DNA of 8,528 nt from Parvularculaceae bacterium UBA4496 (GTDB taxonomy: Bacteria > Pseudomonadota > Alphaproteobacteria > Caulobacterales > Parvularculaceae), in the NCBI GenBank assembly GCA_002388885.1, contig DGNI01000211.1, positions 15,273 to 23,800 on the forward strand, in the 5' to 3' direction. The position numbers were made by a program, and so were the translations under genes. Below the pieces are notes generated by a model. That model saw only the letters and a list, made by a program, of their open reading frames with translations, made no database searches and was not told the DNA's origin. Below are positions 1-6,080 of the stretch, piece by piece. Every line of letters begins with the position of its first letter. Positions within the stretch are counted from its first letter, which is position 1.

Positions 1-1116
1 ATGGCGACAACGGGCAGGAAAACCGGAAAATTTTTCGACGGATATCAATTCTGGATCATTCAGATCATTGTCTGGTCCGCATTTGCGATTCTGGAAATCT
101 ATCAGGGCATCGAATTCCGTCGCGGCAATGATCTTCCCATTGTCATGGGCGAGCTTGTCAAAAAATCAACCTATTCGACGCTGCCGGGTTTTTTCGTCAC
201 AAGCGCGTTCCGCTTCCTGTTCGTTCGCATTGTTCACTGGCCTGAGCGGCGCTTTATCGCCGCAGCGGTTATTGCCTGCATTGTTGGGTCCCTTGCGGTC
301 GCCATCGGACAGTACTGGATGAAGTGGCTTTACGGATATGTCGATCAGTCGCCGCTCGGGACGTGGCGGTACTGGCTTCCCTTCGCGCCGTCGCGTTTCG
401 TGCTGCTTGGCGTATGGACCTCTGTCTATGTTTCAATCGTTTTCTTGAGTGAAACCATGCGTCAACGCGCACGAACGAAGGAGCTCGAAACGGCCGCCGC
501 GCAAGCGCGATCAGAAATGCTGCGCTATCAGGTCAATCCTCACTTGCTTTTCAATGCGCTGAACACGGTTTCCGGCCATGTGCTAAACCGGGATCTGGCT
601 TCCGCCGACAAGTCGATCCAGAGCCTTTCCCGGCTCTTGCGGTTCAGCCTTAGCGACGGCGAAGCGGCGAGCATCAATCTCGAGCAGGAGATTTTCCGGG
701 TTAAACTCTATCTTGATGTGGAGAAGACCCGGTTCGGCGATGAGTTGGAGATTGCTTTCGAGATCTCTGAAGAAATGAAGTCCGTCGAGCTGCCGCCGCT
801 ATTGCTCCAGCCGCTCGTCGAAAACGCCATGAAGCACGGGCTTTCGAAAAGCTCGAAAGGCGGCAAAGTTTCCATCATCGCCCATGCTGAGGGAAATGAT
901 GGCGTCATCAACATACGCAACGAAATCCCGGAAAACGGATTTGATGAAAATGGCGGCGACGCTGTCTGTTTCGGGCTGGGCCTTAAAAACGTTGAAGAGC
1001 GCTTGGCGATGTTTTTTGATGGGAATACCAGCCTTACAGTTACGGAAAATTCGAAATGTATTTTCGACGTTGAACTGAGATTTCCGTATGAGCCGGAGAT
1101 TGATGAGAATGAATGA
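1..1116 (+). CDS. LytS/YehU-family sensor histidine kinase
   Basis: This is a membrane sensor kinase that should autophosphorylate and pass phosphate to the response regulator encoded next to it. The N-terminal ~155 residues hold about four hydrophobic segments (roughly 17-38, 60-79, 84-103 and 131-150), followed by a short charged linker rich in Ala, Arg and Glu (about 151-174). The phosphoacceptor box reads YQVNPHLLFNALNTV with His181; most relatives have PHFLFN, so Leu182 is a small deviation. An N box (LLQPLVENAMKHG, Asn275) and a G box (FGLGLKNVEERL, about 324-335) complete a His_kinase/HATPase pair of the LytS type. No recognisable extracytoplasmic ligand domain is present, so the signal is probably sensed in the membrane. 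The ATG is the first base of the window, so no ribosome site can be seen and a further upstream start cannot be excluded. The 371 residues are a normal length. The 3' end overlaps the regulator gene, which indicates co-expression. Confidence 0.93.
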   Translation: MATTGRKTGKFFDGYQFWIIQIIVWSAFAILEIYQGIEFRRGNDLPIVMGELVKKSTYSTLPGFFVTSAFRFLFVRIVHWPERRFIAAAVIACIVGSLAVAIGQYWMKWLYGYVDQSPLGTWRYWLPFAPSRFVLLGVWTSVYVSIVFLSETMRQRARTKELETAAAQARSEMLRYQVNPHLLFNALNTVSGHVLNRDLASADKSIQSLSRLLRFSLSDGEAASINLEQEIFRVKLYLDVEKTRFGDELEIAFEISEEMKSVELPPLLLQPLVENAMKHGLSKSSKGGKVSIIAHAEGNDGVINIRNEIPENGFDENGGDAVCFGLGLKNVEERLAMFFDGNTSLTVTENSKCIFDVELRFPYEPEIDENE

Positions 1117-1891
1117 AGCGGCAGGCATAAGAGCGATTGTCGTCGACGATGAAAAAGTCGCCCGACTTGCGCTGATGCGGCGCCTTGAATCAATGACGGG
1201 TGATATTGAAGTCTGCGGAGAGGCGCGAAACGGTAATGAGGCGCTTTCGCTTGCCGCGCGCCTGACCCCTGACGTCGTTTTTCTCGATATCGCCATGCCC
1301 GGCAAGAACGGTTTTGAGGTGGCGCGCCGCCTCGCCGGCGATGACGCGCCGTTGATCGTGTTTTTGACCGCTTATGGCGACCGCGCGCTTGAAGCATTTG
1401 AAACCGACGCCATCGATTATCTGATGAAGCCCGTCGCGCCCGACCGTCTTTCAAGAACAATCACACGCATTCGCGATGAATACAAAAAGCGCCAGCAGTT
1501 GAGATTGACGCAGGAATTACAGTCGGCCGTTGAAAATCTTGATCCGGCCGGCGCCGCTGCTCAAAAAACACTGAAACTCGATGTGGGCGACGGCATCGTT
1601 TGCGTTTACGAAAAGAATATCGCCTATGTGGAGGCGGCGGGCGAATATGCCTGTGTTTACGCCGAGCCTGAAACGCACGTGGTTCGCGACTCGCTAAAAC
1701 GGCTTGAGGAAGACTTACTATCGGAACGGTTTTATCGCATTCATCGAAAGACCATTGTCAATATCGAGCATATTGAGAGGCTGATTTCCAAGGGCGGCGG
1801 CGAGCAGGCAGTACGTCTTCACTGCGGACGAGAGCTCGCCATTAGCCGCCGGCGTTTTTCCGGATTACGGGCGCGCCTGTCGGAATACTGA
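1103..1891 (+). CDS. LytTR-domain response regulator (LytR/AlgR type)
   Basis: This is a DNA-binding response regulator, the likely partner of the kinase just upstream. Counting from the ATG at 1103 (262 aa), the receiver domain covers about 9-120, with the acidic pair Asp15-Asp16, phosphoacceptor Asp62 in VVFLDIAMPGKNGFEV, Thr89 and Lys109 (YLMKPV). After a Gln/Arg-rich linker, a LytTR domain (about 157-258) is shown by IAYVEAAGEYACVY, FYRIHRKTIVNIEHIE and LAISRRRF. Such domains bind direct repeats in promoters through beta strands. Three in-frame ATGs (1088, 1103, 1109) overlap the kinase end. I prefer 1103 because GGAG at 1095-1098 lies 4 nt before it; 1088 has only a weak GAGA. The gene overlaps the kinase by 14 nt, so translation is probably coupled. 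Its target genes cannot be read from the window. Confidence 0.93.
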   Translation: MRMNEAAGIRAIVVDDEKVARLALMRRLESMTGDIEVCGEARNGNEALSLAARLTPDVVFLDIAMPGKNGFEVARRLAGDDAPLIVFLTAYGDRALEAFETDAIDYLMKPVAPDRLSRTITRIRDEYKKRQQLRLTQELQSAVENLDPAGAAAQKTLKLDVGDGIVCVYEKNIAYVEAAGEYACVYAEPETHVVRDSLKRLEEDLLSERFYRIHRKTIVNIEHIERLISKGGGEQAVRLHCGRELAISRRRFSGLRARLSEY

Positions 1892-1917
1892 GGCAGCCGC
1901 CGCTAATCTGGTTTTTT
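1860..1917 (+). terminator. Possible long-loop intrinsic terminator of the kinase-regulator operon
   Basis: CCGGATTA (1860-1867) can pair with TAATCTGG (1904-1911) over eight positions with one G-U pair, and six T follow at once (1912-1917). The loop of 36 nt is long but can fold further (GCCT with AGGC). The stem starts inside the regulator gene, and the T-run lies in the 3' end of the convergent glutaminyl cyclase gene. Only the + orientation has the T tract. The long loop keeps confidence low. Confidence 0.35.
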
Positions 1918-2673
1918 AACAAGTTCGATTTTAAACAGTTTTGGCCAGTTCTTGCCCGTAACGTAAAGTACGTTTTCTTCGCCACGGTATGCGATGCCGT
2001 TCAGGACATCGGTTTTGCCGATCACGTAGTCGGATTCCGGCAGCAAGCCATTTAAGTCGATCACGCCTGTCACAACGCCGCTTTCCGGATCAATGCGGAC
2101 CAGCGCATGCTTGGGCCAGACATTGGCGTATATGCGCCCGTCAATCCATTCGAGTTCGTTTAGAAACCGCAATGGCTTGCCGCCCAGCGTCACCTTAATC
2201 CGCCGGGTCTCCGAAAAAGTTTCCGGATCAAAAAAGCGTAGTTCATCCGTGCCATCACTCATTATGAGCGCTTCGCCATTGGACGTAAGCCCCCACCCCT
2301 CGCCGTCGTAACTGTAGCTTTCTTCAAGCGTAAAGCTTTGCGCATTGAATCGGAAAGCGGTTTGTTCCCTCCAGCTCACAACAAAAATGTCATCGCCGAT
2401 GATTGCGGCGCCTTCGCCGAATACCGCGCCGGGCAGGTTGATTTTTTGCAGAATGTCGCCGGTTACAAGATCAACCCGGCGCAATGAGGATTGTCCGTAA
2501 TTGCCGGTGCTTTCGTAAAGCGCGCCCTCGTTAAAAAAGAGACCCTGGGTAAACGCCTCCGTCGAGTGCGGATAGGTTTCTAGAATGCGGTGGTCATAAA
2601 TAACAGGCTGTGCGGGTTCGTTCGCCCATGTATTTGCGACCAAAAGTGGAAATATGAAAAGCGCGATTCTCAT
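1903..2673 (-). CDS. Glutaminyl-peptide cyclotransferase, beta-propeller type, exported
   Basis: This enzyme should cyclise N-terminal glutamine of peptides or proteins to pyroglutamate with release of ammonia. It resembles the plant/bacterial, metal-independent glutaminyl cyclase family (five-bladed beta-propeller), not the zinc-dependent animal type. Family landmarks are HSTEAFTQGL with Glu39 (36-45), ESTGNYGQSSLRRVDL (54-69), GEGWGLT (124-130), LIMSDGTDEL (136-145), LNELEWIDGRIYANVW (171-186) and VTGKNWPKLFKIEL (238-251). The first ~17 residues are hydrophobic and end in NTWA before NEP, a plausible signal peptide, so the protein should be periplasmic. At 256 aa it is full length. The ATG overlaps the stop of the preceding acyltransferase gene as ATGA, with AAAAGG 4 nt before it, so the two are translationally coupled. 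A direct link to ceramide chemistry is not known to me; the coupling is the only evidence for one. Confidence 0.9.
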   Translation of the reverse strand: MRIALFIFPLLVANTWANEPAQPVIYDHRILETYPHSTEAFTQGLFFNEGALYESTGNYGQSSLRRVDLVTGDILQKINLPGAVFGEGAAIIGDDIFVVSWREQTAFRFNAQSFTLEESYSYDGEGWGLTSNGEALIMSDGTDELRFFDPETFSETRRIKVTLGGKPLRFLNELEWIDGRIYANVWPKHALVRIDPESGVVTGVIDLNGLLPESDYVIGKTDVLNGIAYRGEENVLYVTGKNWPKLFKIELVKKPD

Positions 2674-3842
2674 AACGCCTTTTCATAAATACGATAAGTC
2701 TTGTAGCGCTTGCCACCCAGGTCTTCGAGCATAGAAACCATGGATTCGTTGCTTTCGAGTATCCAAGACAGCTCGGAATGTGTGACGCCGCGCTCAAGGT
2801 TTGCGGTTCGCACCATGTCAATGATTTTATAGGCAAGGGCGGTTCCTACCGGGCGACGATGTAGTTTGCGGACTACGCCCATGAGCGGCATGCGCGCTCG
2901 CGGAATAGTTCTGAATTTCAGCCGCCAAATCAGTTTCGCCCAGTTGAACGGCAACAGTTTGCCGCCGAAATCGCGAATGGCGTGATTGATATCTGGCAGG
3001 ACGAGCCCGAACGCCGCCGGCTCGCCATCATACTCGCATATTACAACGTTATAAGGGCTTAATATCGGACGGAGTTCATTCGCCATATGTTCAACCTGTT
3101 CGCTGGTGAACGGAACAAACCCCCAGTTGTCAAACCATGCGTCGTTGAAGATATCGACGACCCTTTGAATGTCCCGCTTGAATTCGGCCATGTTGAGGGT
3201 GCGAAAACTGACTTTCGGATTGGAAAGCGCCTTTTCTATAAACCGTAACCGCTTGTCCGGGATAAAGCCGTCTTCAGGCAGGTAACAAAATGCGAAAACA
3301 TCGATAGCTTTTGTGTAGCCGAACGCTTCAAGCATGCCGGGGTAGTAGGGCTTCCCGTGCGGCATCATGATATAAGGCGGCGTATCGAAGCCATCGACGA
3401 GCATGCCGATTTCCTCGTTGACGGAAAAGCTGAAGGGCCCCGCTATTTTCTGCATTCCCTGAGACTTGAGCCAGCCGCCTGCCGTATCCAAAAGCGCTTT
3501 CGCAACGGCCTGATCGTCAATGCATTCAAAGAAGCCGAAATGGCCTGCGCCATCTTGATGCCGTTCAAGGTGGGCCTTGTTGACGATAGCGGAAATACGC
3601 CCAGCCGGCGCGCCGTTTTTATAGGCGATCCAGAGCTTGTGCGGAGAGTTCTTGATTGCGGGGTTTTTGTTCGGGTCGAGACGCGCGCCGATTTCAAATT
3701 CCAGCGGCGCAATGAAATTCGGGTCGCCTTTGTAAATCCCGGCTGAAAGGCGGATAAAGGCTTTGCGATCAGCGGGGCTCTGGACCGGCCGTATGTCGAT
3801 TGCGGTATTGTCGTAAGCTGGGGCGATTGCAGGTTTGTTCAT
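2670..3842 (-). CDS. bcerS: GNAT-fold N-acyltransferase, likely bacterial ceramide synthase (bCerS/YghO-like)
   Basis: This is the probable enzyme that N-acylates the sphingoid base (3-ketosphinganine) to give an (oxidised) ceramide, in the cytoplasm. The protein has 390 aa. An N-terminal region starts with IDIRPVQSPADRKAFIRL and YKGDPNFIAPL (about 16-48). A conserved central stretch contains IAGPFSFSVNEEIGMLVDGF (133-152) and PHGKPYYPGMLEAFGYTKAIDVFAF (161-185). A C-terminal GNAT-like half ends in ELSWILESNESMVSMLEDLG and RYKTYRIYEK. This layout matches the YghO/CC_1154-type proteins that I recall as bacterial ceramide synthases, often annotated only as GNAT or hypothetical. The assignment rests on this resemblance and on the nearby serine palmitoyltransferase, carrier and reductase genes. 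The ATG has GAAGG at 3850-3854 with a 7-nt spacer. Its 3' end overlaps the glutaminyl cyclase gene. A candidate promoter with an inverted repeat lies just upstream, so it may be expressed separately from spt. Confidence 0.78.
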   Translation of the reverse strand: MNKPAIAPAYDNTAIDIRPVQSPADRKAFIRLSAGIYKGDPNFIAPLEFEIGARLDPNKNPAIKNSPHKLWIAYKNGAPAGRISAIVNKAHLERHQDGAGHFGFFECIDDQAVAKALLDTAGGWLKSQGMQKIAGPFSFSVNEEIGMLVDGFDTPPYIMMPHGKPYYPGMLEAFGYTKAIDVFAFCYLPEDGFIPDKRLRFIEKALSNPKVSFRTLNMAEFKRDIQRVVDIFNDAWFDNWGFVPFTSEQVEHMANELRPILSPYNVVICEYDGEPAAFGLVLPDINHAIRDFGGKLLPFNWAKLIWRLKFRTIPRARMPLMGVVRKLHRRPVGTALAYKIIDMVRTANLERGVTHSELSWILESNESMVSMLEDLGGKRYKTYRIYEKAL

Positions 3843-3876
3843 TGTGCAGCCTTCATCGTGCGGGCGAATGCCGCCT

Positions 3877-3907
3877 GATTAGAAGGCGTAAGCCCTAATC
3901 CGAACAA
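3877..3907 (-). promoter_or_regulatory. Candidate bcerS promoter overlapped by an inverted repeat
   Basis: On the - strand, TTGTTC (3902-3907) is followed after 18 nt by TCTAAT (3878-3883), which differs from the TATAAT consensus at one base; the -35 matches only at TTG. The predicted start would leave about 30 nt before the bcerS ATG at 3842. An inverted repeat, GATTAG (3877-3882) with CTAATC (3895-3900) and an inner GGC/GCC pair, covers the -10 box and most of the spacer. That is where a repressor operator would be expected. The promoter and operator calls are inferred from sequence alone. Confidence 0.3.
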
Positions 3908-3916
3908 GGCCAAATG

Positions 3917-3935
3917 GAAAGCGCTCGAAGCTTTC
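3917..3935 (-). other. Short hairpin at the stop codon of the DUF2141 gene
   Basis: On the - strand GAAAGC, beginning in the TAG stop, pairs with GCTTTC over a 7-nt loop. No U tract follows (CATTTGGCC), so this is at best a weak terminator or an mRNA-stabilising hairpin. Confidence 0.2.
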
Positions 3936-4432
3936 TAGTTCAAGTCGATCACGATTTTCGCGCCAGTTTCCGCACTGACTTCGAATAGCGCCTTCTCGAC
4001 GGGGGGCGGGCCGAAACGAACTTTCGGGTTATTCGAAATGCCCCAAGGTTCGGCCGGCAATCCAATGCCGTTCTTATCGAAGTCGCCATTGGCGTTTTCG
4101 TCATGGTATACGGCCATGGCGAACTGGCCGCTTTCGGGCGCCTTGATGCAGAACTTCGTTTGCGGCGCTTTGGCTGCAAATTTCACCTGAAATAGTCGTC
4201 CGCGGCCCCGAAGGAACCCGTCTTCCTTGTTTGGAAAAAGGTCTGCGGTGATCAGGCCGTGCGCACCCTTGACGCCGCTGACGATAATGCGGATTTCGTT
4301 TTCCGCGCCTGTACAGCTCACATGCTCGAATTCGAAAGCAGCGGCGTTCTTGGCGTCTTTGTCATTTGCGATTGCAGTCGAAGCGTTAGCCGCGAGGCTT
4401 GCCGCCATGATGATCCCGATACGCTTTAACAT
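3935..4432 (-). CDS. DUF2141 family exported protein
   Basis: This is a small exported protein of unknown function. With the ATG at 4432 it has 165 aa. A signal peptide of about 22 residues (MLKRIGIIMAASLAANAS, ending STAIA before ND) points to the periplasm. The mature part carries the DUF2141 hallmark around 106-135: MAVYHDENANGDFDKNGIG followed by EPWGISNN. Its acidic stretch DENANGDFD looks like a possible calcium-binding loop, but this is only a resemblance. Cys40 and Cys95 could form a disulfide. An ATG three codons upstream (4441) is also possible; I prefer 4432 because AGGGA (4441-4445) is then 8 nt away, whereas for 4441 it touches the start codon. The gene lies between spt and bcerS on the same strand, with gaps of about 117 and 92 nt. 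This makes it a candidate accessory protein for sphingolipid handling in the envelope, by position only. Confidence 0.85.
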   Translation of the reverse strand: MLKRIGIIMAASLAANASTAIANDKDAKNAAAFEFEHVSCTGAENEIRIIVSGVKGAHGLITADLFPNKEDGFLRGRGRLFQVKFAAKAPQTKFCIKAPESGQFAMAVYHDENANGDFDKNGIGLPAEPWGISNNPKVRFGPPPVEKALFEVSAETGAKIVIDLN

Positions 4433-4486
4433 GGGTTCCATCCCTGATTGTTGATCCTTAACCCTGCCGATTTAATTCAAGGGCTT

Positions 4487-4519
4487 GCCGCCCAAGCGGC
4501 CAAATTGTGGCGGTTTTTT
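4487..4519 (+). terminator. Terminator-like hairpin, T-run on the + strand
   Basis: CCGCC plus CAA (4488-4495) pairs with TTG, a bulged T and GGCGG (4505-4513) over eight base pairs, followed by TTTTTT (4514-4519). It reads as an intrinsic terminator only on the + strand, although both flanking genes are on the - strand. An alternative fold, GCCGC-CCAA-GCGGC (4487-4500), competes with it. On the - strand it lies 37-65 nt past the spt stop, where it could act as a 3'-end stabilising hairpin instead. Confidence 0.4.
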
Positions 4520-4549
4520 ATCCTGACGCAGATGTGAAAACCGGTCGCC

Positions 4550-5758
4550 TCAAGTCTCCGCTTTTTCCTTAGCCAGCATTTGCGACAGGTTTGTGTATGC
4601 GTTTACCACGATATCGAGGTCATTTTCCGTGTGCGCCGCAGAAACGCTGAGCCGCAGGATTGATGTTGCATTCGGCGTGCCAGGCGGTATGGCGAGATTC
4701 ACATAAACTCCGCTTTCCATCAGCATATTCCAGGCCATGAACGCCTGTTCCCGGTTCGCCAGTTTGACGGCGATTACTGGCCCGACGCCGGCGCAAAGTT
4801 CAAATCCGAGCTGCGTAAACGCGGCGTGAATACGTTCGGCGTTGTCCCACAAACGCTCACGCATCGAATTGTCCGAAGAGATCTTCGCCAGCGCCGTGCT
4901 TGCCGCTGCGATATTCGCCGGGGACGGCGACGCGGTGAACATGTAGGGCCGGCTCGAAAAGCGTAAATATTCAAGCTCAGGATGATTGGATGCGACGAAG
5001 CCGCCGATCGATGCAAGACTTTTCGAGAATGTGCCGGTGTAGAAGTCGACTTGGTCGCGCACGCCATCTGCTTCGCAGACGCCCTGGCCGTGATCGCCGA
5101 ACACGCCAAAGGAGTGCGCCTCGTCAAGCAGCAGATAAGCGCCGTGCTTGTGGGCGACTTCAACAAATTCTTTGACGGGCGCGACGTCTCCGAACATGGA
5201 ATACATGCCTTCGATGCATACGAGCTTGCCTTTCACGTCGCGCGACAGGCGCGAAAGGCGCTTGTCTAGGCTTTCGGGATCGTTGTGACGGAAGCGGATG
5301 GTTTCTGCGCCGGAAAGCTGGCAGCCGTCATAGATGCAGGCGTGGCAGTCAGCGTCGATCAGGATGACGTCATGTGGCGGCTGGGCGAGGGCCGAAATGG
5401 CGCCAAGATTGGCTTGATACCCGGTCGAGAACACGATGCAATGCTCGTAACCGAGAAACTTTGCTAGGTCTTTTTCAAGCTGGCGGTGGGCGGCGTAGGT
5501 GCCGTTGGCGAAGCGTGACCCTGTCGTGCCGGTGCCTGAAGTTTTTACCGCCTCGCTGGCGGCGTCGATGGCGTCCTTCTGAAATGTGAGGCCGAGATAA
5601 TTATTCGTCCCCGCAAGGACGATCTCCTTACCCTTCACGATCGCCCGCGTTGGACCTTTCATTTCGTCCATGGAAACGCTGAACGGGTCGCGCGGGCTTG
5701 CGGCAAGCAATCCTTTCAGCTGCGCGGCGGTTCCTTCAAATTTCTCAAACAGGCCCAT
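4550..5758 (-). CDS. spt: Serine palmitoyltransferase (PLP-dependent alpha-oxoamine synthase)
   Basis: This enzyme condenses L-serine with a long-chain acyl thioester, releasing CO2, to give 3-ketosphinganine, the first committed step of sphingolipid synthesis. At 402 aa it is a standard soluble bacterial fold-type I enzyme. Visible active-site elements are GTGTTGSRFANGTYAAHRQLE (75-95), IVFSTGYQANLG (108-119), His139 that would stack on PLP, LLLDEAHSFGVFG with Asp212 and His215, the Schiff-base Lys246 in TGTFSKSLASIGGF, and Arg369 in ILRLSVSAAHT, matching the carboxylate-binding Arg of the Sphingomonas enzyme. SRPYMFTAS (269-277) also favours SPT over BioF, KBL or ALA synthase. The acyl carrier gene only 2 nt upstream suggests the donor is acyl-ACP rather than acyl-CoA, as proposed for Caulobacter. 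There is only a weak AAGAAAG ribosome site, so translation probably depends on coupling to acpR. It has no membrane segment. Confidence 0.92.
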   Translation of the reverse strand: MGLFEKFEGTAAQLKGLLAASPRDPFSVSMDEMKGPTRAIVKGKEIVLAGTNNYLGLTFQKDAIDAASEAVKTSGTGTTGSRFANGTYAAHRQLEKDLAKFLGYEHCIVFSTGYQANLGAISALAQPPHDVILIDADCHACIYDGCQLSGAETIRFRHNDPESLDKRLSRLSRDVKGKLVCIEGMYSMFGDVAPVKEFVEVAHKHGAYLLLDEAHSFGVFGDHGQGVCEADGVRDQVDFYTGTFSKSLASIGGFVASNHPELEYLRFSSRPYMFTASPSPANIAAASTALAKISSDNSMRERLWDNAERIHAAFTQLGFELCAGVGPVIAVKLANREQAFMAWNMLMESGVYVNLAIPPGTPNATSILRLSVSAAHTENDLDIVVNAYTNLSQMLAKEKAET

Positions 5759-5760
5759 AT

Positions 5761-6024
5761 TTACGACTGTTCTTTCTTGATCTTGTGGATAGCATCGACA
5801 AGTTCGCCGATGGTCTTGATCTCGGAAATCGTGTTTACCGGAATCGATATGTCGTAATTGTCTTCGATATCCATCACCACGTCGAGGAGCGATACGGAAT
5901 CGATTTCAAGATCGGCGATGATGTCGGTATCGCGAGTCAGTTTCACGCCCTTTTCATTCAAGGGCCCAAGTAGCGAACTGATCTTGTGGAACACGAGATC
6001 GTCGTCTTCCTGAATGGCGGTCAT
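5761..6024 (-). CDS. acpR: Acyl carrier protein dedicated to sphingolipid synthesis
   Basis: This 87-aa acyl carrier protein should carry the fatty acyl chain as a phosphopantetheine thioester between the acyl-activating enzyme and serine palmitoyltransferase. The attachment serine is Ser43 in LEIDSVSLLDVVMDIED, followed by the helix III region (YDISIPVNTISEIKTIGEL). The protein is acidic, as expected, with a Lys-rich tail (KIKKEQS). The reading frame is open further upstream to 6162, but that part lies over the reductase gene. The start at 6024 is supported by AAGGA at 6026-6030 and AGGGAG at 6036-6041, and gives the usual ACP length. It sits between cerR (56-nt gap) and spt (2-nt gap). The symbol follows the Caulobacter counterpart and is assigned mainly by gene order. 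Confidence 0.9.
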   Translation of the reverse strand: MTAIQEDDDLVFHKISSLLGPLNEKGVKLTRDTDIIADLEIDSVSLLDVVMDIEDNYDISIPVNTISEIKTIGELVDAIHKIKKEQS

Positions 6025-6053
6025 GTCCTTTTTGTCTCCCTGAAGGCGCGCCC

Positions 6054-6066
6054 GGGCTTTAAGCCC
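6054..6066. repeat. Palindrome in the cerR-acpR gap
   Basis: GGGCTTTAAGCCC is a perfect palindrome around its central T and can form a 5-bp stem with a 3-nt loop in RNA. It sits 30 nt before the acpR start, ahead of its ribosome site. It might mark an mRNA processing site, since an ACP is usually needed in excess over the enzymes, but nothing else supports this. Confidence 0.35.
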
Positions 6067-6080
6067 CGCACATGGCCCTA

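Noticed and set aside
708..1460. Long open frame on the - strand (250 codons)
   Set aside because: It lies across the kinase and regulator genes, whose family motifs are clear; its translation is Arg/Ser-rich with no recognisable domain.
3357..3746. Open frame on the + strand inside bcerS (129 codons)
   Set aside because: It is antisense to conserved residues of the acyltransferase and shows no domain or ribosome site of note.
4550..5758. Alternative identity as BioF, KBL or 5-aminolevulinate synthase
   Set aside because: SRPYMFTAS, the active-site set and the adjacent ACP, reductase and acyltransferase genes favour serine palmitoyltransferase.
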